Of a stretch of DNA of 64,000 nucleotides, positions 46,401-56,159 are shown one piece after another. Under the pieces are notes generated by a model, which saw only the letters and a program-made list of their open reading frames with translations, was not told where the DNA came from and did no database searches. Position numbers and translations under genes: made by a program. The first letter of the stretch is position 1; the number at the start of each line of letters is the position of its first letter. The DNA is taken from positions 26,980,001 through 27,044,000 of the forward strand of contig BRKX01000010.1 of NCBI GenBank assembly GCA_026008535.1. Direction: 5' to 3'. This DNA is from Perilla frutescens (lineage: Eukaryota > Streptophyta > Magnoliopsida > Lamiales > Lamiaceae).

Positions 46401-48594
46401 TAGATATGCTCGAAACGTGCATTGAGATCTTTATAGACAACTTCACAGTTTATGGGGATCACTTTGAGCAATCCCTAGCAAATCTAGAGAGAGTCCTGAA
46501 AAAATGTGTTGAGAAAGATCTGGTGCTCAACTACGAAAAGTGACATTTCATGGTCCGAGAAAGAATAGTCCTAGGGCATGTCATTTTAGAATGGAGAATC
46601 GAGGTGGACAAGGCAAAGATGGACATCATCACCAAGCTGCCCTATCCTACCACCGTGAAACAAGTCCGAGCATTCCTTGGGCATGCGGACTTCTATAGGA
46701 GGTTCATCAAGGACTTTGCCAAGGTAGCTCAACCTCTCACTCGACTTCTTTAACAAGACGTGGCGTTTGAATTCAACGAAGAATGCAGAGAGGCATTTCA
46801 CGACCTCCAGAAGAAATTGGTCTCATCCCCTATCATCCAACCACCTAATTGGGGAATGCCATTCGAAGTGATGTGCGATGCCAGCAGATATGCAGTTGGG
46901 GCGATTCTCGGACAGAAAAGAGGCAAAGAGAGTTACGTTATCTATTATGCCTTCTAGACACTGAACCCAGCTCAGTGCAATTACTCAACTACCAAGAAGG
47001 AACTATTAGCAGTGGTTTTCGCATTTGAAAAGTTTAGGTCCTACCTCTTAGGGGTAAGAGTGGTTGTGTTCACTGACCATTCAACTCTAAAGTATCTCTT
47101 GGCAAAAAAGGAGTCAAAACCACGACTCATCCGATGGATCCTACTCCTTCAAGAATTTGACCTGAAAATCAAAGACAAAACCGGAGCCGAGAACCTTGTA
47201 GCCAATCACCTAAGCCGACTCACGATTGAAATTAAAGAAGAAATCATGAAAACATTCCTGGATGAGCATCTATACCGGCTTGTAGGTATAAAGCAACATA
47301 ATCCCTGGTATACCAACATTATGAACTACCTGGTGGCTAGACAATGCCCGATTGGAATGAGCGACTACCAAGAGAAGAAATTGGTGAGAGAGAGCATATT
47401 CTATGTATGGGAAGACCCAATCTTAAGGAAGATAGGAACTGATCAAGTCATAAGGCATTGTGTGCCCGAGCAGGAGGGCAAAAGCATCTTAAAACTTTGC
47501 CACTCGGATGTGTGTGGAGGCCATTTTGGTCCAAAAAGAACTGCCCAAAAAATTCTAGATTGAGGATTTACTGGCCCACCATGTTCAAGGACGCCTATTT
47601 TTACTGCAAAAGTTGTAGCAATTGTCAAAGAATGGGAAACATTTCCATCCGCGAATCCATGCCTTTAATTCTCATTATGCCCGTTGAAATCTTCGATATC
47701 TGGGGAATTGACTTCATGGGACCCTTTCCCAAATATGGCAACAATTTGTACATAATCCTTGTAGTAGATTATATATCAAAATGGGTAGAGGCGAAGGCAA
47801 CAGCAACCAATGATGCAAGAATGGTGGTAAATTTCCTCAAATATAATGTGTTTTGCAGGCGTGGAGTTCCCAAGGTGCTGATAAGTAACTGAGGAACTCA
47901 TTTCTGCAATATGGTCATAAGGAGGTTGCTAAATCAATATGGGGTCACACACAGAGTGACCACTGCCTACCATCCCCAAGTAAATGGGCAAGTTGAGGTG
48001 TCTAATAGGGAGATCAAGAACATTCTTGAAAAGGTTGTTAGCCCCAGGAGGAAGGATTGGAGCAACTACCTGGAAGATGCATTGTGGGCATATAGAACAA
48101 CATACAAGACCCCGATTGGTATGTCTCCATACCGCTTGATTTATGGAAAGCTATGCAATCTACCCGTGGGAATGGAACATAAAGCATTTTGGGCAATCCG
48201 AAAGCTAAATGCACACTTGAAGGTTGATGGTACAGAAAGAAAACTCCAAATTTAAGAGCTGGAGGAGCTGAGGGTAGAGGCATATGACAATGCAGTGATA
48301 TACAAGGAAAGAAGCAAGAGAATGCACAATATGCTCATAAGAAGGAAGGAGTTCGTAAAAGGGCAAAAGGTGTTGTTGTTTCACTCGAGACTCCGCATAA
48401 ATGCGGGGAAGCTAAAGTCTAGATGGATGGGGCCATTCATTATTCAGAATCAGCTCCCTAGTGGAGTAATGGACATCCTCAATCCCGAAGACAATAACGT
48501 TTTCAGTGTAAATGGACGAAGGCTTAAACCTTTTTATGAGCACAAGCAGGAAGTGACGATCGAAAGGACCATGCTCGTTGAGCCCATTTACTAA
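43442..48594 (+). pseudogene. Athila-1 gag-pol polyprotein, dead active sites
   Basis: Gag starts MAARIPKPPPL (43442), continues through REWLYTIQARSVTTW and FYDYWGHFKQM, and has an intact zinc knuckle CGVCSMMGHYLDQC (44237-44278). A Lys/Glu-rich gag tail follows. The protease is near 45080 (LDLGA, then a stop). RT runs over about 46130-46750, with FGIFAYRRMPFGLCNAP; the metal-binding box reads FIDNF instead of F-D-D, so one catalytic Asp is lost. RNase H (46850-47200) has TDHSTLKYLL. Integrase (47480-48255) has the HHCC zinc region and DFMGPF, but the second Asp site reads ISN-stop-GTHF. There are about 12 stops, several of them at Gln or Trp codons. Both RT and integrase are inactive independent of the stops. 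Confidence 0.9.
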
Positions 48595-49101
48595 TGAAGA
48601 ATGAGGCATAGTCGAGCTAATGACTATAACCAACAGCGCTCATCGGGAGGCAACCTGGTACTTTTACTATTTTTAGTTTTTATTTTCGAGTTTTAGTATA
48701 TATGGTAAGAACTAATCTGCAGAATGCACAAAGAAAGAGAGAAGCATTAAGGACATAGGCAGAGGAACAGAAAGGCTTAAGTGTGTGGCGATGGAAGGAA
48801 AAATAGACCAGAAGAGAGAGAGAGAAAAGCTGTGAGAGGCGTTTCGACTCCCCATGCACACGTCAAATCAGAGAGAGGGGATTTGAAATTCAAAAATAAT
48901 TTAATACCTATCTCAATATCTCCTGGTATGGCTAACGCTTATCTCTACCAGATTTTTCCCAAATTTCTCAAAGATCGAATCCATAATCTTGCGCTAAAAA
49001 TCCCAACTCCCTTAATTTCAAAACCCATCTGATCGCATAAAACCCTTCCGCCACCTTGAATCATCAAGCATTCCCCTCACTTCAAAACACTCTACATCAC
49101 T

Positions 49102-49938
49102 ATGACAAGGATGAGAGGAGGCCAAGCAAGCCGAGCCGTCAGGAAATCCATCCATGATCGGAAAAAGGCAGCCAGCGCAACCCCGATGGAGACACTACTT
49201 AAGTCACCGACCCCGTCTGTCGGAACTGGACCTTCACCAATGGAAGAGGAGCCTCTCAACATTCAACCCCTCTCTACTGTTGCAACCATAGAGAAGTCAG
49301 CAGCCCCGGAAAAGAGAAAAGCCCCAGTGAAACCTTCCAAGAAACCATCAGCAAAAAAACCCAAGGTTACCAAGGTCGATTCGGGCGTTTTGGAGAAGAA
49401 GATCCTAGAAGCCTTTATTCAGGAAACCCAGAAAGAGCCAGAGCCAGCTAAAACTACGGATTTCATACCGGCTGAACCTCAACAAGAAAAGGTGGTTGAA
49501 CTGGAAGCTGAGCCAGTCAATGAAGAAGAAGAAAATGTAGAGGAAGAGATGAAGAAAAATCAAGAGGAAGAAGGAGAAAAGGAAGATGAGGCCATGGAAG
49601 ACATCTCAGAGGAGAAAAATGAAGAATTAAAAGATAAAGAGTTAGAAGAGGAGGAAGCAAAGAAAAGAGCGGAGAAGGGTAAAAGAAAGGTGGTCCAAGA
49701 AAAGGTTATTGAGAAGCAGGAAGAAGCAGGAACAGAAGAAAGTGGGTCAGAGGACGAACAAGAAGAGACTCAATCTGAAGAGTCTGAAAAAGCCCTTAAT
49801 AAGGAACAAGAAGCAAGCAAGGCACAACCGCTGCAACCACCACCAAAGCCAGAGGCCGCTCTAGGGAAAAGAATTTCTCCTAGGAGTCAAGCAGCCAAGA
49901 AAGGCCAGAGAAAGGGAAAGAGAAAGAAAGTAAAGTGA
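49102..49938 (+). CDS. Athila-1 post-pol ORF, acidic N-terminal part (278 aa)
   Basis: This is the longest uninterrupted frame of Athila-1. It starts MTRMRGGQASRAVRK (49102). A basic first third with Pro/Ser/Thr runs and Lys clusters (KPSKKPSAKKPKV) is followed by an extended Glu/Lys/Gln-rich acidic region (about residues 110-245) that is likely coiled or disordered. It ends in a basic KKGQRKGKRKKVK, a plausible nuclear localisation signal. There is no signal peptide and no transmembrane segment, so I see nothing envelope-like in this part. The conserved ATHILA ORF-1 domain lies 3' in other frames (50200-51165), so this is probably the front of one broken longer protein. Low-complexity composition may help it stay open by chance. 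Confidence 0.55.
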   Translation: MTRMRGGQASRAVRKSIHDRKKAASATPMETLLKSPTPSVGTGPSPMEEEPLNIQPLSTVATIEKSAAPEKRKAPVKPSKKPSAKKPKVTKVDSGVLEKKILEAFIQETQKEPEPAKTTDFIPAEPQQEKVVELEAEPVNEEEENVEEEMKKNQEEEGEKEDEAMEDISEEKNEELKDKELEEEEAKKRAEKGKRKVVQEKVIEKQEEAGTEESGSEDEQEETQSEESEKALNKEQEASKAQPLQPPPKPEAALGKRISPRSQAAKKGQRKGKRKKVK

Positions 49939-51165
49939 CGATAGGGTAATCCCTCTTAAAGTAAAAGAAGAGCCAACCAGCCGATGTGCCCTCAGTAAGA
50001 AGGCAATTGAAATTGCACGATGAGCCCACATATGAGGAATCCAAAGAAGAAGAGGCTGCGTCAGAAATCAGCGAGTCAGATGAACCCAGTTCCGTCACCG
50101 GAAAGCGTGCCGTCGGGAGTCAAGGCTAAAAAAAACCATCCAAACCCCAAGCCCCACCCAAGATCACTCCAACAAAGCCAGGGAAGGAGGAGGACAAAAA
50201 GAAATCCGAGAGAGCAAGGGTAATGGACAAAAGGAAGCTTGTGCCCCTTTATACCCTGGATGAGAGCACCCTGGATGATTTGGGCTTAAAGAGTGAAGTA
50301 CTGCAGTACTTCGAGAATATCGGATAGACAAAGGCACTGCAATGGGACAACAAGGCCTACAAAGAACTGTCGTGTGAATTTCTTCTTTCCTACAGTTTCA
50401 AACCCATAAAGGGATATCTGCTGAACACACCTGGGGTGATCACTTTCATGATTCAGGGCACAGAGTACAACATGTCTATTACTGAGCTGAATTTACTTTT
50501 GGGAATAGTTAGAGTTTCAAATCTGCAGAAACAATGGTACAAGGACGCAATGACCCTGGCGCCAGACTCATGGACCAAGAAAATTCAACGCAAATGGGAG
50601 GAGATCGGAGGGATCGGCCCATTCAAATCAAGGACGAGTAAAAGCAGGGAGATCAAGAATGCGGCCTTGCAGATTTGCCACAGATGGATAGCATACAATA
50701 TTTATGCCCGCAAAGATGGAACTGGGCAAGTCATGCAGCAGGAACTATTCCTTCTATGGTGCATGGAGACATGGAAGAAAGTTAATTTTGGCTTTACAGT
50801 GGCGCAGCAATGGAAGATGAATGCCAGCAGCAAAACCGCCCCCTGCATTTTCATGGGACCCTTCATCTCGTGAGTATTTGAAAGTGTAAGTGGAACCTCT
50901 CTCTCTAACTCTGAATTTGAGCCATTGAATATGATTGATATTTCAACATGAATCACTTGAAGTGATGGAAGTAGGTCGAAGTCAACAAAAATAACCTTCC
51001 CTACTTTTTATTACCGGAGTTAAATCCAAGCACATTTACCTTTGACAGAATGGATGACGATAAGGAAGAAGAACTCCCCTCTGAGGACTTGAAGGAATTG
51101 GAACGGAAAGTGGACCGTCTGGAGAAAATCATGAAGAAGCTGTTGGATCATTACGGGTTAAAATA
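49939..51165 (+). pseudogene. Athila ORF-1 type domain, interrupted
   Basis: This continues the post-pol ORF after a frame break near 49940. From about 50230 it reads VPLYTLDEST, then WDNKAYKELSCEFLLSY, GVITFMIQGTEYNMSITELN (50436 onward) and WIAYNIYARKDGTGQV, the pattern of the plant ATHILA ORF-1 family, whose biochemical role is unknown. A Cys-Met-rich segment ends at 50873. The last piece (51045-51165) is acidic with a leucine-spaced coiled coil, LKELERKVDRLEKIMKKLLD, before a TAA. There are stops near 50327 and 50872. The family name rests on recalled motif order, not on a search. Confidence 0.6.
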
Positions 51166-52434
51166 ATCGTCTTACCCTTGAAAAACTTTACTCCTATAGT
51201 AGTAGTTATGATTTATTTTTGAGTCTTATTGGTCTGTTTATATGTGGTTGTTTTTATTTTGGTTTCTATTTTTTTGGTGTCGAGCAAATTTCGTCCACAC
51301 ACTGATTGTGCCCATAAAGGTGCACTACCAGATAAGTGTGTGGGGAATTTTGCCCATGTCTATTTTGTGTCAGCTTGAGTCAGAAGAAGCATGCTAGTAA
51401 TTCTGTTATGGGCATTTTAGGGTTTGATATGGTTAATAAAAATTGGGATTAAATCTGCATATGAGAATGATAGATGGGATGAGTATACCCATGCGAGTTT
51501 TGAGACTGCAATTTACCTACTATTTTTCTTTTGTGAGATTATGATTCATTAACCTTAACCAGACCTGTGTTTGCCTTTGTCCTCTGTGGAACTTACTACT
51601 GATTGCAAGCATGTTTAGATGATTAAGGCAAATCTTTTTTCTTTTGGTCACGACTGTGTAAAAATACTTTCATTTGTTGCCATCTTTGAGCTTGATTTAT
51701 TTGTTTTCTAGCCCTTGTGTTTAAAATCTCTCTTTAAAGAGTAATTTGATGTGGGTCAGAAATGTATGTGCATAGCTCTGGAAATGACAGCATGATTAAG
51801 GCCACAATAAGAGCATGACTTGAAAAAAGGGCAAATCTGTTGCCTCGTCCGTATAAGAAAAGAAAGATCAGCAGAACAAAGGGAAGAAAAAGAAAAATTT
51901 AGTTGATATCTTGTCTGCTAGAAAGATCAAGGAAGTATATGCTCTGCCTGATATTGATAAATGTTATGAATATTTTTCTTCTTGAATGGGAGCACAACGG
52001 GTGCCAGACCTGAATATGTCCTTATCTGCTTATATGAAGCCAGATCTAAATTCTTCCTACCTCTGCACTATAAGCCTCACTACAACCTAAACAAGACCTT
52101 TTGATGAGCATGTGTGTTGATATATGTGGCGTTTAACTTAGGTCTTATGCAAAGACTATGGTCTATTATGGTTATTGGAATTTCCAAGCGTAAACACATC
52201 CCTTCACATATACAGAGAGAAAAGTGAGCAGAGTGAATCTTACTTGTACTCATCTCTTGTGACCATATCCATCTTTAATCTCAATACTCATAACTTATAT
52301 TAGTCTTTGATATGCCCATATTCACATGGTGTTCGCATGCTTGATATCTTTGTTTTTGAGTCTGTTATCTTTTTCTGTTTTGGGACTGGGTTGTAATCCT
52401 ACTTGAGGACAAGTATAGTCCAATTGTGTGGGGA
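51166..52434 (+). other. Athila-1 3' untranslated region and polypurine tract
   Basis: No coding region is seen. The tract TTGTGTGGGGA (52424-52434) abuts the 3' LTR. An identical TGTGTGGGGA occurs 1.1 kb upstream (51337-51346), next to AATTTTGCCCATG. Most of the interval is T-rich. Confidence 0.75.
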
Positions 52435-53958
52435 TGATACAGACTCAAAATGGAGAAGTTTATTTATGTCTTTTTAGTTATTTTTGAGTCTTTAATATCG
52501 AGTCTTGAATCAGTTAGGGAGCTTAAGTGAAGTAGGGAGAAGTGAAGAGAAAAGATCCAATATGGGCGTGAAGCGAGGACAAATCTGTCAAAGGCATAAT
52601 GGAGGGAGATGGACTTGGAGAGTCTGTTTTAAGTCCAGCGCGGAAATTTAGCTCCAAACACTCTAACAAACTGAGACCACGTCCACAACCATTCCGAAAT
52701 TCAAGGGAGTCAACCGTTGGTACAGAAGAGGTGGAGAAAGAGGGGAGAGAAGAAGAGATAAGAGAGAGAAGGTCCAAGCTGAGAAAACCGCGCATAAGCT
52801 GTTGAGGAAGAGTGGATGGAGCCAACACAAGTGCACTCATGCGTGGGCTGTAGTGGGCCATTTCTGGCAGTTTAGAACTCAATATAAATACTATGTTATT
52901 ATTTCATTTCAAAAGACGAATGAGGAGTAGGAGAATCTAGCTTTAGTTATTCAGCACTTCATAGTTTATTTCTCTTTGAATTAGATAATTACAGTCGGTA
53001 TAATCAAGGGGGCCGATTTACCTTTAGCTTATGTGCAGCTCATTTTCCTTATAATCTTGAGTTAAATCTAGATGTATTTAATATATTTCCCTTTATCATG
53101 AATTGTCCATTTACTTGTTTTCTATCTTTTAATATTTTGCATGGCTAATTAATTAGTGTTCGAGCTGAGTTGGATGAGGGTTATGGTGAATAGACATGCA
53201 TGAGGCTAATCGGGCTTAACACACCCCGTGAAGATTCCCAACTTTAACTTGGGATGAACCATGACACAACAATGAGGAGTCTATGTGGTTGATCACTCTT
53301 AGCCAAATCATTGTTGATGTACATTAGGGTGGAAGTAAGGGTGACCGATTCCCTAATGAGCCACTGAGTGATAAATCGGGTGAAGAAGCCTTCAGACGAC
53401 TAAGCCCGAAGATTGAAGTATAGGTGGATATGGGCACAATTCCAAAAGGGTCCCATATGCCAGCGTTGGGTTCCTCCGATTGAAAGCTATCATTCTTGCA
53501 AACCCTCTACATGACTAACTCTTCTTTGGGTCCTGGATGGTAAGAGGCTAAGAGTCACCAACCGTATCACTCTTAACATACACCGTAAGAAGGAATTGGG
53601 GGGTGTAAGGCAATCATACCTGCTCCCTAGAACCAAATGGTCAGAAAGAGGTATCCATGTGTATGTGCCCAGGATTGCATGCATTCACCAATCTCATTCT
53701 ATACTTAACTCAAACATGTTTGTTATTTTCTTGGTATAGTTTACACTGTTAGAATTGTTTTACATTAGTTTGCAGGAACGAATTAGTGACAGTAATTCTC
53801 TCAAAGTTCCAGAAAAGCTCAATTAGGATAGGAAGGTTAACACTCTCGTGGGATCGACATCCGCCTTCTGGCACTATACTAGCCACTGGAGACACATTCA
53901 AGCACCTACCGGGTTATGCCCATAGGTGTAATTTTTCACGCTAAATGACGGCATGTCA
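52435..53958 (+). repeat. Athila-1 3' LTR (1,524 bp)
   Basis: It starts TGATACAGACTCAAAATGG, ends GACGGCATGTCA, and is followed by the duplicate ATGAT (53959-53963). Confidence 0.95.
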
Positions 53959-53963
53959 ATGAT

Positions 53964-54710
53964 CTCATAGATAAAGCACTGAGAAAAATTCACTACACGG
54001 AAGAGGTTGAAATCAATCTCTTAACAGAATCTCCTGAAAATCGGTCATCAGATGAAGAGGAAGATGACAAGTTCACAAGTGACTTTGATTATGAGGAGAT
54101 GCTAAGATCACCAGTTTAACCAGCTGAGGGTTATACTGAAGGGTTAACTGACCAAACCACTCCGTCCGAGGAGCATGCAGAGTTCCAAATAGCTCCAATT
54201 GATGAGCCAACTGAAAAGGCTTCAGCAACTGAGGAAACTGAGGATGAAGTAGATTTCAGATTGCCGCTTGCCACTCTTATTAAGCCAATCTCTCAATTTG
54301 ATCCCTCAGTAGAAACTCCAACTACTCAAGTTAATGAAGAGTCAATCATAGAAGATCTAACTGATCAACCTAAAGAACAGCAAGGCTACACAGGATCACT
54401 CACTGTAATAGTGTATGTGGATCCAAATCAACCAAGGGATCAGATTACGCCACTAGAGAAGAGCTATGGAGAAACAAAAGCAAAAGGAAAAGGACATTGC
54501 TTTTCAAAGATATATGAATATCATTCATTTCTCATAAAACATCTTGGATCTAGTCTTTTAGCAAGAAGAGACACACTCATTCCCAAATTATTTTACGAGT
54601 CTCTTCTCTCTCTCTTAAACAAGAATTCTAGCCAATTCCTTCAATGGCAAAATCCCCCAGCTCCTCAAATTCCTTCAAAAGCGAAATGTTGAGAGATAAA
54701 TTCCTTGAAA
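53964..54710 (+). pseudogene. SIRE-A accessory ORF-A, second part
   Basis: The frame that ends at 41614 resumes here directly after the Athila-1 target duplication (LIDKALRKIHYTEEVE). It runs through an acidic region (SSDEEEDDKFTSDFDYEE, then one stop near 54118) to a long open stretch at 54261-54692 rich in Glu, Thr, Pro and Gln. The last part (about 54500-54690) overlaps the start of ORF-B in another frame. No motif is recognised. The acidic, Thr/Glu/Pro-rich composition suggests a disordered tail. Confidence 0.55.
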
Positions 54711-56155
54711 GAAAGAAGTTCCAGGAAATTCTTCAGAAGTCAAATAGCCCAAACCTGCTTGTCAATCTTCACAAGAAAGAAATTCTTCATTACCTGAAAA
54801 CACCACTAAGGTTCTTCAAATAAAACTTGGAGAGTGAATTTTTTCTTCAAGCAAGAATTAGTTTCGATGGCAAAGAAATACTCTCAGTTATCCAAGCGCA
54901 TTCAATCAAGATAACTGAAGACACAGTTGCTAAAGTTTTTTAACTTCCAAAGAAAGGAGAAACAGTTCAAGCATTGAGTGAAGCAGCTAAACCATACTAG
55001 AGAAACTGGAGAGCTTCCACCTGCAGAAAGACATTCAGTTTTAGCACAGCGAAAATTGACTTGAAGCCAGAATATGGATTTTTGCTCGATATCACAAACA
55101 AAATGATGTTTGGAGCCATTAGAAGCCTGAGTCAGCTTATCCGAGAAAGGTATAAGGTGATGATTCGCCTAGTTGAAGGAAGAGAAACAAAATGGGCAGA
55201 GTTTGTATTTTCTCAAATCAAGCATCAAGTTCTCAGAGCCTTCAACTCAAAGAAAACTAGGAAGTATGAGTCCATGGTAGGACTTGTTCTCAGGATGAGC
55301 AAGCTAATTGAAGACATCCTGAAGCTGCCAAATGATGATGCTCTTTCAGTCCTTGTCTCTAACTGGATTCTCAAGAAAGAGAGCATTCATTTTCGGTCAC
55401 TCAAGAAGAAAATGAGGACCAAGGCCAAGACAAGTGCCACAACATTGAGCAATTTAACTACCGATGTTGTTCCGTCACTAGTCTTGAAGAATGGATTATC
55501 AGTTGATTTCAAAGTTTGCTCTGATCCAGATGAGCTCATACCATTCATCGGAATCTATCATCCTAACTATGGAGCTGATTATTTCAGGAGCACTTACCCT
55601 CCTCTCCAACTGATGGAAGAAAATATTTACACTTTCTATAGTGGTGAATATGCAGCTAAGAGTGCACAAAAAAAGTAACAAATTTATTTCTCACTCAATT
55701 TGCATTTGTGGCTATGCAAGATCAAAAGTTGTTTAGACAACTGCACCGGTATTTCTACTGGTTCAACTGGAGACTTCAATGTACATCCAGTCTCATTTCT
55801 TGATCACTGCCTTTCACGGCATGAGTTTCTGGCAAAGAGAAAAAATTTGGAGTTTAAAATGGATAGGGTCTTCAAATCTATTTCCTCCAATAATCATGCA
55901 AGTTCAGAGGATTATGAGCCACATATTGGCCAACAAAATTCCTCCAATTGCCCTACTTGTCGAACTAATAAGTGACATCATGGCTCAAGGAGAAGCAGGA
56001 TGTAATCAGCCAGCAAACAGCCCAGCCAACCCTGTCTGTCGAAAATTAAACTTTGATAATCTGTCGAGTCAGTCTGCCGAGCCACCTCGACTAACTGGAC
56101 CCGCAATTGAGCGGATACAAAAGGATCTGTTGCAAACTCCAATTGCATCAAGTTG
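54644..56155 (+). pseudogene. SIRE-A accessory ORF-B, paralogue of ORF-A
   Basis: It starts MAKSPSSSNSFKSEMLRDKF (54644) after a CT-rich leader. The best open part is 55061-55678. It contains ETKWAEFVFSQIKHQVL (about 55186), matching NINWAQFFFNQIKKFVL of ORF-A; ELIPFIGIYHPNYGADYFR (about 55530), matching DLIPEKGIPHEGTGAYYFR; and FLITAFHGMSFWQREKIWSL (about 55797), matching FLTLLAFQGMIFWKRKVEW. MLRDKF near the start also resembles LYRDKF in ORF-A. The order of blocks is the same in both, so ORF-B is a tandem duplicate. Stops are found near 54820, 54942, 55001 and 55676. The function is unknown, and no membrane segment is evident. Confidence 0.6.
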
Positions 56156-56159
56156 AGAA

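Larger units (their letters stand above)
41620..53958 (+). mobile_element. Athila-1: full-length Gypsy/Athila-type retrotransposon (12.3 kb)
   Basis: Two LTRs of about 1.5 kb, a tRNA-Asp primer site, gag-pol in Gypsy order (integrase last), an additional downstream coding region and a polypurine tract are all present, with a perfect 5-bp duplication ATGAT. The gag type (FYDYWGHFKQMLSKCPHH) and the ORF after pol are characteristic of the Athila lineage, long described as envelope-bearing Gypsy elements. It is inserted in the SIRE-A accessory region. All enzymes carry lesions. Confidence 0.93.
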
